From positions 1 to 5,543 of the forward strand of contig CAJXOI010000070.1 in assembly GCA_913057885.1 (NCBI GenBank): 5,543 bases of DNA, read 5' to 3'. Source of the stretch: an uncultured Micavibrio sp. Lineage in GTDB: Bacteria; Pseudomonadota; Alphaproteobacteria; Micavibrionales; UBA1664. The notes below the pieces were generated by a model that saw only the letters and a list, made by a program, of their open reading frames with translations, made no database searches and was not told the DNA's origin. The position numbers and the translations under genes are program-made. The first letter of the stretch is position 1, and each line of letters starts with the position of its first letter. Positions 1 to 5,543 of this stretch are shown piece by piece.

Positions 1-2
1 AG

Positions 3-452
3 GGGTCGGGATCGGGTCCTGCATTTACTGTTAATGGTGATGTGACTGTTTTGAATGCGGCAACGGGCGATGGTAATGTTTCAGCCAATAATCTGGATGC
101 TGATGCGGCAACTGTGGCTGGCGAAAGTAACTTTAACTTTGTTAGTAACAACGGCAGTGATGCAACCGCAGGTGTTATTTTTATGGACAGCGCACTTTAT
201 AATCAAAGTCTAAATGTCAGTAATAATATGCAGGCGTCATCCGTTACGAATTTTGATCAGACAAATTCAGGCTCTCTTGCAACCGGAGAGTTGGTTAGCT
301 CTGCCTCTATTGATGCGGCCGGAAATGTTCAGGCCGACAATAATATGAATATTTTGGGGAATACCTCTACGGGAGCTGGTATTATTGGGACAGGCAAAGT
401 GACAATTGGAACATTGAATTGTAATGATACTGACCCGGGGGATTGCCCATGA
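3..452 (+). CDS. 3' end of a stalk-like surface protein, probably a PilV-like minor pilin or adhesin (5' partial)
   Basis: The reading frame is open from the window edge, so the gene starts upstream. An in-frame GTG at 42 is only an internal codon. The visible 149 residues are rich in Gly, Asn, Ala, Ser, Asp and Thr and contain many short alternating-strand units (GDVTV, GNVSANNL, GNVQADNNMNI, GKVTIGTL). This is the low-complexity pattern of beta-stalk or fibre proteins and of PilV-type shufflon pilins. The only two cysteines lie at the very C-terminus, in C-x7-C, just after a VTIGTL strand. The next gene has the same stalk style and also ends in a Cys pair, so I infer that the two are diverged tandem paralogues and that a pilin N-terminus lies outside the window. 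The gene overlaps the next one by ATGA, implying translational coupling. It could also be a phage-tail-fibre-like or autotransporter-like fragment. Confidence 0.72.
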   Translation, partial: GSGSGPAFTVNGDVTVLNAATGDGNVSANNLDADAATVAGESNFNFVSNNGSDATAGVIFMDSALYNQSLNVSNNMQASSVTNFDQTNSGSLATGELVSSASIDAAGNVQADNNMNILGNTSTGAGIIGTGKVTIGTLNCNDTDPGDCP

Positions 453-1795
453 TTAGACGTTATAGCCAGAATAAGCGGGGCTTTTCACTTTTAGAAACAT
501 TGCTGGCAACGGTCATTGTCTCTGGTTTGTTTGTGGTCATTTTTGATATTCTTGACGACTATGCGGAAGCAATGTTGGCGCGATCAACGGCAACATATAT
601 GGATAATATAGGCACAGCTATAGAGGATTTGATCGAAAACCCAGTGAATTATCAAAATATTTACGCTGAGGCAAATGCAAGACCCAATGGGGTTTTAGAA
701 CTTGAAATCCCTGATCTTGTTAACGGTTTTAATGCCAATGGGGCTTTTATTGATCCGGTCGCAACACTCAATGATTCTATCCGGACAACGACACCTTTAA
801 AGGCCGGCCTTGAAATTATGGTTCGTGTTGCGGATGATCCGGCCGATCCGACAGATGACCAAGCTCTTGAGATTATTTTGGCGACCAATGAACCTGTTCG
901 GGAACCAATTGTGCGTAAAGCTGCGGAGCTCTCAAAGGCCAATGGTGGTTTTTATAACCAAATAGGCGAAGCGCGCAGCGCCTTTGCCACGTGGCGATTT
1001 AACCCGCTGGTCAATCTTGCAGGGAGCAGTTGGGCCAGCGCAATAACAACTGAGCCACCCTCCCCGGATAACGGAATATATTTAGTGCATTACAGTTACC
1101 AAGGATTTGAATCTATTGTCGGTGATTATCTTTATCGGGTCGGCATTGCGGGTCGACCAGAATTGAATGAGATCTATACCAATTTAAATATGGCGGGCAA
1201 TAATATTGTTGGTGCTGATAACATCAATGCTGCAGGGGATATCAATGTGAACTCCAAAATTATTTCAAAAGGCAATCTTGTCGCCCGCGATGTTACCTTT
1301 GGTGAGGGTAACTTTACTGCCGGTGGCAATATGCAGGTCGGCAGTGCCGTTGTGCAGGGACGTGGTGGCGGATTAACAGGTAATTTTAGTACTCAAAGCC
1401 AACTTGTTGTGAATAACACGCTTCAATTATCAGGCAATTTGGCTTCTGATCAGGCCACCCTGAATACAGGACTTCAGGCAACGAATTCGTTAAGTGTAGG
1501 GAATGTAAATGGTGTGAACAGAATGCAAACACAAGATTTATTCGTAACACGACTGGACGGAAGCCAGGGCGGAGGAAGCGTTGCGAATTTAAATGTTGGA
1601 AACCAGCTCACGACAAACCGAATCGAAACGGATGACATGACGGTATCGTCTGGTGATGTTGGTTTTATCGACGGGTTGTTTGATGCCAATGTGGATGTGG
1701 GCGGCCGCATGACGTCAACTGATATCATTATGGATGTTTTAACCGTGGATCAGTTTGGCGCGTGTGACAATGATTGTTATGATGACATTAATTGA
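449..1795 (+). CDS. Type IV prepilin-like protein with long PilV/shufflon-like stalk (minor pilin or pilus-tip adhesin)
   Basis: This encodes 448 residues. ATG at 449 is preferred over the in-frame TTG at 443 because it forms an ATGA overlap with the preceding stop and gives a short basic leader. Leader residues 1-11 (RRYSQNKRG) are followed by F12-S-L-L-E16, the prepilin peptidase site: cleavage after G11, methylated Phe at +1 and Glu at +5. A hydrophobic helix runs from about 12 to 34. Residues 40-235 look like a globular pilin region. From about 240 the chain becomes repetitive (LNMAGNNIVGADNINAAGD and similar units), resembling the constant region of shufflon PilV proteins and phage-fibre stalks. 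The only cysteines are C439 and C443 at the extreme C-terminus (CDNDC). At 448 residues it is far longer than a major pilin (about 150-200), which fits a tip or minor pilin. The prepilin call is firm. The PilV analogy is inferred from residue pattern. Confidence 0.87.
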   Translation: MIRRYSQNKRGFSLLETLLATVIVSGLFVVIFDILDDYAEAMLARSTATYMDNIGTAIEDLIENPVNYQNIYAEANARPNGVLELEIPDLVNGFNANGAFIDPVATLNDSIRTTTPLKAGLEIMVRVADDPADPTDDQALEIILATNEPVREPIVRKAAELSKANGGFYNQIGEARSAFATWRFNPLVNLAGSSWASAITTEPPSPDNGIYLVHYSYQGFESIVGDYLYRVGIAGRPELNEIYTNLNMAGNNIVGADNINAAGDINVNSKIISKGNLVARDVTFGEGNFTAGGNMQVGSAVVQGRGGGLTGNFSTQSQLVVNNTLQLSGNLASDQATLNTGLQATNSLSVGNVNGVNRMQTQDLFVTRLDGSQGGGSVANLNVGNQLTTNRIETDDMTVSSGDVGFIDGLFDANVDVGGRMTSTDIIMDVLTVDQFGACDNDCYDDIN

Positions 1796-1808
1796 TCGTA
1801 ATTATAAT
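1782..1808 (+). promoter_or_regulatory. Possible sigma70-type promoter for the PilP-like gene
   Basis: A perfect TATAAT occurs at 1803-1808, and ATGACA at 1782-1787 matches five of six bases of the -35 consensus. The spacer is only 15 bases, shorter than the preferred 17, and the -35 box lies inside the end of the prepilin gene. The region is AT-rich, so a chance match is plausible. The gene may simply be read from the upstream operon. Confidence 0.25.
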
Positions 1809-1867
1809 CGTTTTTATCTGGATGATAGGCATTGTCGAGCCGTTTAAAACATTTTATACTTTCGAAT

Positions 1868-2905
1868 ATGCGTATTTTTCTTTCTTTGCTTCTGGGGATT
1901 GTGTGTCTCGCTCTCATACGCGGAGAAGTTCTTGCGCAGTCTTTTCCAGAATTTTCGCTAGGAGACGCAATAACCGAACCAGTCGAAGGTGCTGAGGCAC
2001 AGGAAGAAAAAGATGTAGATCTGGACTTTGTGATCGAGAGTCGTTTGATGAGAGATATTTTGCTTCTCCAAGAGCAGATCAATATTTTGGACGCGATGGT
2101 ACAAAGGCAGGCAGAAATTCAAAAGATTGCCAGTAATTATGAAAGCGTTGGAATTAACTTCAAACAACCTTTGCCGCCTCTAGAAACATGCAAAAAAATT
2201 CCATTGAATTTGCTTTGTTTATACGCTTATCCTGACATGGAACAGCATGCAAGTTTTATGGACCAACAAAAACAGCGTGTTGAACAAAAACAGCAAGAAG
2301 CTATAAATCAGGCAATTGCGAATATTACGCAATCAATGGGTCAGATGCCTCAGCTCCCCCGAGGAGGCCAACAACCTACGACAGCAAACGTTGCTTTTGA
2401 CACGGGCATGGCGTTTAACCCTAGTCCAACGCTTAAGGATAATTATTTTTGGTCAGATATCCGATGTGCCGTTGGGCAATGCTCAGCTCTTGTTGTTTCC
2501 AGTGTTGATGAATCGAAAAGGTTTCGCGTAGAAAAAGGCGATACGATCGAAGGATATATCAATGTCAAAGACATCAATATTGGCGGTGTGCAAGTGAGTA
2601 GTGAAGAAGAGGGGGATACTTTTCTTAAACCCCTTCCCGTTAGAGGCGGATCGTCTGTTGACCTTGACGGCGTAGGGCAAAGTGCAGGTATTTCTGATAT
2701 ACTTGGGCGTGAAATGGATGCTTCTGCATCCCGCACTCAGGCACCTGATATTTTACGTGACTTAGGCCAAATGACTCCAAATGTCAGTGTTGTCGATCCT
2801 TTGGGTAGTATGCCCTCAGGGCTTTCCTCACCTCCAGAGGAGTTTTTTGGCGAGATGACATCTGATAATGACCCTCCGTTATTGGGGCCTACTGGCTTGT
2901 TTTAA
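1868..2905 (+). CDS. Secreted coiled-coil protein with PilP/GspC-HR-like domain (putative pilus assembly protein)
   Basis: This encodes 345 residues from ATG at 1868. An in-frame TTG at 1832 would add 12 residues. I chose the ATG because it gives a compact Sec signal peptide, MRIFLSLLLG onward with likely cleavage after VLA23, although neither start has a good Shine-Dalgarno. An acidic linker is followed by heptad-like helix at about 55-90, a C108/C117 pair, a Gln/Lys-rich helix at about 128-156 and a Gln/Pro linker. Residues 196-256 fit the small beta domain of PilP and the GspC homology region: short strands, Ala-Leu-Val-Val, then F-R-V-x-K-G-D-T-I-x-G-Y, a V-x-I strand and a closing L-P. 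Cysteines C200 and C205 sit at its front edge. The N-terminal helix before this domain is like the R64-type PilP. The Gly/Ser/Pro-rich tail of about 85 residues looks disordered. Its place 72 bases behind a prepilin supports a periplasmic pilus-assembly or secretin-linking role. The family call rests on pattern alone. Confidence 0.7.
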   Translation: MRIFLSLLLGIVCLALIRGEVLAQSFPEFSLGDAITEPVEGAEAQEEKDVDLDFVIESRLMRDILLLQEQINILDAMVQRQAEIQKIASNYESVGINFKQPLPPLETCKKIPLNLLCLYAYPDMEQHASFMDQQKQRVEQKQQEAINQAIANITQSMGQMPQLPRGGQQPTTANVAFDTGMAFNPSPTLKDNYFWSDIRCAVGQCSALVVSSVDESKRFRVEKGDTIEGYINVKDINIGGVQVSSEEEGDTFLKPLPVRGGSSVDLDGVGQSAGISDILGREMDASASRTQAPDILRDLGQMTPNVSVVDPLGSMPSGLSSPPEEFFGEMTSDNDPPLLGPTGLF

Positions 2906-2914
2906 CTCTATAAT

Positions 2915-2966
2915 TCCAGGATATCCATAATTTTACTTAAGTTTAAGGAATTGAGGATATTCTGGG
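2915..2966 (+). terminator. Long imperfect stem-loop after the PilP-like gene (terminator, attenuator or operator palindrome)
   Basis: CCAGGATATCC at 2916-2926 pairs with GGATATTCTGG at 2955-2965 over 11 bp with one G-U. After one A-A mismatch a further seven pairs (2928-2934 with 2947-2953, including G-U pairs) close a 12-base AT-rich loop. It starts 10 bases after the stop codon. No run of T follows the 3' arm, so it is not a classic intrinsic terminator. It could stabilise the 3' end of the upstream mRNA or serve as a DNA palindrome for a dimeric regulator. Confidence 0.4.
2917..2966 (+). repeat. Shared 50-bp element, copy 1, with dyad symmetry
   Basis: Aligned without gaps to 5229-5278, 41 of 50 bases are identical. 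The core 2929-2966 matches at 33 of 38, including runs of 12, 12 and 7 identical bases (AATTTTACTTAA, TTTAAGGAATTG, TATTCTG). The element lies in the leader of a new transcription unit in both places, which suggests a regulator site or promoter-proximal element. A small dispersed repeat is the alternative. The conserved TATTCTG could contain a -10-like box, but no well-spaced -35 accompanies it. Confidence 0.72.
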
Positions 2967-2979
2967 CATTATGAGGAGA

Positions 2980-2991
2980 AAATTTAAGTAA
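2980..2991 (-). repeat. Inverted 12-base fragment of the shared element
   Basis: AAATTTAAGTAA is the exact reverse complement of 5245-5256 in copy 2, and of 2933-2944 in copy 1 with one mismatch. With copy 1 it therefore forms an inverted pair around a 35-base spacer. The sequence is short and AT-rich, so chance is possible, but its placement in the same leader suggests a second half-site. Confidence 0.35.
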
Positions 2992-3058
2992 GAATTTGTA
3001 GGTGAGATATTACGGAATAATCCTGTGAATAAGGTCATAGTGGGAAAATAATTAAACG

Positions 3059-4336
3059 ATGGTCACGAGGCGTGAGTTTTTAAAATATAGTGCTTATATG
3101 GCGTTCGCTATACAGAGCAATCTGTGGGCGTCGACATCAATGGCATCAATGCCTTATGCTTCAACAGCGGTTGAGGGTAAAATATTTGCCGCCTGTTATA
3201 ATCCTGAGAGGTCGGGGCCTTATTCTCATGAACATTATGAAACGGTTTTGTCGTCTTTAGACCTTGTGACGGGAGAAGTGACGCAGGTGCCGTTGAAATT
3301 GGACCGTGCGCATGACGCCCTTAAAGTCAAAGATGAATACATTGTAATTCCCAACGGGCTTAACTCTCAAATGCTTCGTATGACTGATCTTTCAGGGAAA
3401 GGGCAGGATATAGAGTTACCACATAATTTGGCCGCTAATGGCCATGGATATTATGATGATGCGAATAACTTGATTATTATTCCAACGACTCATTCGCGCA
3501 CGATGCGTGGGTTTTTTGCGGTGATTGACCCAGAAGATTATAAGGTCATTGATACATTGTCTGCTGACAGCTATGCCCCCCATGACATGCAACTTTATGA
3601 TAAGGATACTTTTGTGGTGTGTAATTACAATCTAAACAGTTACGGCGAAGACGGCTTTATGCGCCCTAAGGATGGGTATAGTGATGTGAGTTTATACGAC
3701 CGCAAAACTCTCAAGCTGAAAGAGAAAATCCCAGCATACAAGGATGCGCTTGTGACCCATGGAATTGTCACTGAACATGGTGATTTTTTCGCCATTGGGA
3801 TGCAGGAATATTCCACCAGTGATATTTCGAATTGGGATACAAGTTTTATCGAAGACAAATTCAATTCGTTTTTTAAAGACAGTCATCCTGAATTAGAATC
3901 TCAATGGTCTGATATAGTAAGATCAACGGACGTACATCGCGTTGAAAAATCACAAAATACTTATGGGCTGCCGATCCTGCCTATTAAAATGAGCGTCAAT
4001 AGCGATCAAATGGAGATTATGCCTATTGATAATTTTCACCACCGGAGGGCACAATCAATCTGTTATATTGAACAAACAAAAACTGTGTGTATGTCTTTCC
4101 CAAATACAAACAGCATTCTTTTATATAATGCCCACACGGATGAAACCCGCTCTCTTACTGGTGAAGACCTTCAATTAACAGAAATGCGTGGTATTTGTGA
4201 GATCGAAGGCACTCCTTATTTAGCAATTGCAGGCGTACGCCGAGGTATAAGTATTGTTGACACAAGGAATTTACAAGTGGTTAACAATTATGATGTAATC
4301 ATGGGGCGTATTATTCATATGAACTATATGGCATAG
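3059..4336 (+). CDS. Tat-exported DUF1513-family beta-propeller-like protein
   Basis: This encodes 425 residues. The N-terminus carries TRREFLK at residues 3-9, an almost perfect twin-arginine consensus, followed by a hydrophobic stretch to about 24 and an Ala/Ser region around 25-36, so Tat export to the periplasm is likely. The body shows landmarks I associate with DUF1513 (PF07433), in order: NGHGYYDD near 128, APHDM at 173-177, HGIV at 234-237, FFAIGMQEY at 243-251, the RAQS segment at 330-333 and RGIC at 377-380. Repeated strand units with Asp/Asn turns fit a WD40/YVTN-like propeller. DUF1513 has no settled activity. Relatives often sit near iron-uptake (EfeO, imelysin) genes, but none is visible here. 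The protein is somewhat longer than usual, with an insertion around 255-310. It opens a two-gene unit with the next gene, 20 bases on, and lies behind copy 1 of the shared element. Confidence 0.82.
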   Translation: MVTRREFLKYSAYMAFAIQSNLWASTSMASMPYASTAVEGKIFAACYNPERSGPYSHEHYETVLSSLDLVTGEVTQVPLKLDRAHDALKVKDEYIVIPNGLNSQMLRMTDLSGKGQDIELPHNLAANGHGYYDDANNLIIIPTTHSRTMRGFFAVIDPEDYKVIDTLSADSYAPHDMQLYDKDTFVVCNYNLNSYGEDGFMRPKDGYSDVSLYDRKTLKLKEKIPAYKDALVTHGIVTEHGDFFAIGMQEYSTSDISNWDTSFIEDKFNSFFKDSHPELESQWSDIVRSTDVHRVEKSQNTYGLPILPIKMSVNSDQMEIMPIDNFHHRRAQSICYIEQTKTVCMSFPNTNSILLYNAHTDETRSLTGEDLQLTEMRGICEIEGTPYLAIAGVRRGISIVDTRNLQVVNNYDVIMGRIIHMNYMA

Positions 4337-4345
4337 TCAAATAGA

Positions 4346-4350
4346 AAGGG
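4346..4350 (+). promoter_or_regulatory. Ribosome binding site deciding the start at 4357
   Basis: AAGGG lies 6 bases before ATG 4357 but only 3 before the adjoining in-frame GTG at 4354. The spacing favours the ATG. Confidence 0.55.
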
Positions 4351-4356
4351 TCGGTG

Positions 4357-5205
4357 ATGTCTCATCTTAACAGCTTTGGAAATTTAATATTTTTTTGTTT
4401 ATTAATAGTAGTTTCGCTATTTATTAACTCTGTGCCGGCGCAATCTAGTGATGAAATCACATTTTCCAATAAAACATATTTTACTTTAGGACGATTTGAC
4501 CGTATCTATTTTTTATCCGATGGAACGTTTCAACAACAATTAGAAAATACATATCAGACATATAATCCCGGCGACATCATGGATGGGACGTGGATTTATA
4601 ATGTGACCAAAAAAGAGCTTTGTCTGGATTATTCAGATGTGGCTTTAGGTGAGCATTGTATGATGATCGACAAAGTGCATCATGATGATGGACGTACCGA
4701 TCTGTTTCAAAACGAAATTTTTGCTACGGGTATGGATGGCCAAGACCACTTTATTTGGCGCCATTGGCGTGAGGGTAACTGGCTTTTGGAGCCAGATGCT
4801 TTCAGATACTTAAATCAAGCTTTTGAGAGTGAAGTCATTCCAAATTCCGAGCCTTTAGATTCAGAAATCGCCGCATATTTCGAAGGGCGCGTTTTTGACG
4901 GTTACGGCTTTTATGATTATGCGATTAATTCTGAAAGAGGCATCCAGATTGAGAAAGAGACAGGTAATGCAGTGCAATATAACTGGTCAGTTAATAATTT
5001 ACGAACAGTTGCTGTTAATTCAGAGACAGAAGAAGAGATGTTTAACGCTATTTTCACCGTTGGAATGGAATTTGTTGAGCCAAGAGATACACGGGCGATT
5101 CAATACGTCAGAAAAGACATAATTACACTTGAGGGCGAAGATTTCATACTTATTCCTTTTGAAGACTTCCAAAATAAAGAAATTTTTTCTCCCCATATTG
5201 ACTAA
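4357..5205 (+). CDS. Secreted protein of unknown family, beta-rich, two-Cys
   Basis: This encodes 282 residues from ATG 4357, chosen for its ribosome-site spacing over GTG 4354. Residues 9-25 form a strongly hydrophobic core and VPA26-28 before QSS is a good signal peptidase I site. The mature protein is acidic and rich in Tyr, Phe and Trp with alternating strands. The first half has an F-L-S-D-G-T-F strand turn, then D-G-T-W at 76-79, and a likely disulfide pair C89/C101 (KKELCLDY, GEHCMM). The second half, from about 168, has a similar rhythm (FEGRVFDGYGFYDY at 175-188, then YNWSV at 208-212). This hints at two related lipocalin- or beta-barrel-like domains, though the similarity is loose. 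I recognise no family. It lies 20 bases after the DUF1513 gene and both products are exported, so they may act together in the periplasm. Its GC is low (21 of 60 bases at 4981-5040). Confidence 0.8.
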   Translation: MSHLNSFGNLIFFCLLIVVSLFINSVPAQSSDEITFSNKTYFTLGRFDRIYFLSDGTFQQQLENTYQTYNPGDIMDGTWIYNVTKKELCLDYSDVALGEHCMMIDKVHHDDGRTDLFQNEIFATGMDGQDHFIWRHWREGNWLLEPDAFRYLNQAFESEVIPNSEPLDSEIAAYFEGRVFDGYGFYDYAINSERGIQIEKETGNAVQYNWSVNNLRTVAVNSETEEEMFNAIFTVGMEFVEPRDTRAIQYVRKDIITLEGEDFILIPFEDFQNKEIFSPHID

Positions 5206-5228
5206 TATATTGATTTTATTTCAATAAA

Positions 5229-5278
5229 CAGGCTTTCTAAAATTTTACTTAAATTTAAGGAATTGGGTGTATTCTGAG
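5229..5278 (+). repeat. Shared 50-bp element, copy 2
   Basis: This is 41 of 50 identical to 2917-2966. It contains a perfect 12-base palindrome CTTAAATTTAAG at 5248-5259, where copy 1 has CTTAAGTTTAAG. The inner AATT...AATT pairing and the CAGG/TCTG ends are kept, but the outer stem is degraded compared with copy 1. Primary sequence is therefore conserved better than pairing, which favours a DNA-binding site over an RNA structure. It ends 44 bases before the lipoprotein ATG. Confidence 0.72.
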
Positions 5279-5296
5279 ACTGAGGAAATGTGCTCC

Positions 5297-5313
5297 AAGG
5301 AGGGGCAGAAGGG
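5297..5313 (+). promoter_or_regulatory. Ribosome binding region for the lipoprotein gene
   Basis: AAGGAGGGG at 5297-5305 is the best Shine-Dalgarno match in the window, but it lies 17 bases before ATG 5323. A second tract, AGAAGGG at 5307-5313, sits 9 bases before the ATG. The strong tract would suit the in-frame TTG at 5317 (11-base gap), which would add only two residues. The ATG remains the simpler choice. Confidence 0.45.
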
Positions 5314-5322
5314 CTATTGGAT

Positions 5323-5543
5323 ATGGGACGACAGATTAAATTTCATCAATATTTGTTATTGGGGGCGAGTTGTGCGGTGTTGGCATCGTGTTTGCCCGAG
5401 GACGAGACGACGATGAATGACCGGATGCTGCGGAATATCGAATCGCAGATCCAGCTTTATTCCCGCGCTTTTCAGAACTATCAGTCTCAGGCGATGTCGG
5501 CGTTTGTGAACAGTCCGGATTGGTTAAACCAAACGGCGGTTGA
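5323..5543 (+). CDS. Predicted outer-membrane lipoprotein (3' partial)
   Basis: The visible 73 residues run off the window end. After a basic start (MGRQIKFHQ), a hydrophobic stretch at 10-22 leads to the lipobox L20-A-S-C23, so lipidation at C23 is expected. The +2 residue is Leu rather than Asp, which favours sorting to the outer membrane. The mature part begins acidic (LPEDE) and continues as a likely helix rich in Gln, Arg and Ser (NIESQIQLYSRAFQNYQSQA). I do not recognise the family. GC here is about 50% (102 of 203 bases in 5341-5543), clearly above the preceding gene. The in-frame stop at 5281-5283 bounds the frame upstream, leaving GTG 5290 and TTG 5317 as less likely starts. Copy 2 of the shared element lies just upstream. 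Confidence 0.75.
   Translation, partial: MGRQIKFHQYLLLGASCAVLASCLPEDETTMNDRMLRNIESQIQLYSRAFQNYQSQAMSAFVNSPDWLNQTAV

Larger units (their letters stand above)
2906..3058. other. Intergenic region separating the pilus cluster from the DUF1513 unit
   Basis: This 153-base AT-rich gap contains no convincing reading frame. It holds the long hairpin at 2915-2966 (copy 1 of the shared element) and a separate inverted fragment at 2980-2991. Transcription of the downstream unit probably starts here. Upstream of the ATG at 3059 there is only a weak GGGA about 14 bases away, so the ribosome site of that gene is poor. Confidence 0.6.
5206..5322. other. Intergenic region before the lipoprotein gene
   Basis: This 117-base gap holds a small AT stem (TATTGA at 5208-5213 with TCAATA at 5221-5226), too weak to call a terminator. 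It also holds copy 2 of the shared element and a strong purine ribosome-site-like tract at 5297-5305. No gene is visible. The layout implies a new transcription start for the lipoprotein. Confidence 0.5.

Noticed and set aside
661..942. Minus-strand reading frame opposite the prepilin gene, and similar ones at 1474-1728, 1777-2167, 2443-2736 and 3640-3886
   Set aside because: They mirror well-supported + strand genes, have low-complexity Ser/Thr/Arg-rich products, and show no ribosome site or family feature.
449..1795. Shufflon (site-specific inversion of the pilin C-terminus)
   Set aside because: No R64-like 19-bp recombination site, inverted repeat pair or recombinase gene is visible. Only the stalk style resembles PilV.
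1792..1995. 67-codon + strand frame bridging the prepilin and PilP-like genes
   Set aside because: It overlaps the signal peptide region of the stronger 1868-2905 gene in another frame, and its Arg/Cys/Ser-rich end looks like an out-of-frame translation.
2929..2966. CtrA-type binding site (TTAA-N7-TTAA) in the shared element
   Set aside because: The TTAA boxes are spaced by 2 bases rather than 7, and the second copy gives no better match.
5208..5226. Small stem TATTGA/TCAATA as a terminator after the unknown secreted protein gene
   Set aside because: It has six mostly AT pairs with a 7-base AT loop and no following T-run, so it is too weak to support.
5288..5407. 39-codon frame from ATG 5288 just upstream of the lipoprotein start
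   Set aside because: It is almost entirely an out-of-frame reading of the lipoprotein gene, ends in an Arg-rich run, and has no ribosome site upstream.

Overview
This 5.5-kb window probably comes from a Gram-negative bacterium. It encodes an N-methylated (class III) prepilin, Sec and Tat signal peptides and a lipoprotein, all typical of a diderm envelope. Moderate to low GC and ordinary bacterial gene packing suggest a proteobacterium. An alphaproteobacterium is my guess from general style only, because nothing here fixes the lineage. All genes lie on the + strand, and no RNA gene, CRISPR array, transposase or integrase is visible.

Left block (1-2905): an envelope/pilus cluster. It starts with the 3' end of a Gly/Asn/Ala-rich stalk protein. 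This overlaps by ATGA a 448-residue prepilin with a textbook cleavage motif and a long, repetitive, shufflon/PilV-like C-terminal stalk. Both stalk proteins end in a strand followed by a closely spaced Cys pair, the only cysteines visible in either. Third is a secreted coiled-coil protein whose C-terminal half carries a PilP/GspC-HR-like domain, expected of a periplasmic pilus-assembly factor. Together they look like part of a type IVb (R64 thin-pilus-like) or related machine, with the two stalk proteins as tandem minor pilins or adhesins.

Middle block (2906-5205): a 153-base intergenic region contains a long imperfect hairpin. It is followed by a two-gene unit: a Tat-exported DUF1513 beta-propeller-like protein and, 20 bases later, a secreted protein of unknown family.

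Right block (5206-5543): a 117-base intergenic region carries a second copy (41 of 50 bases identical) of the element found before the DUF1513 gene. A GC-richer lipoprotein gene follows and runs off the window. The shared element is the least explained feature here. It may be a regulatory site linking the two transcription units, or a small dispersed palindromic repeat.
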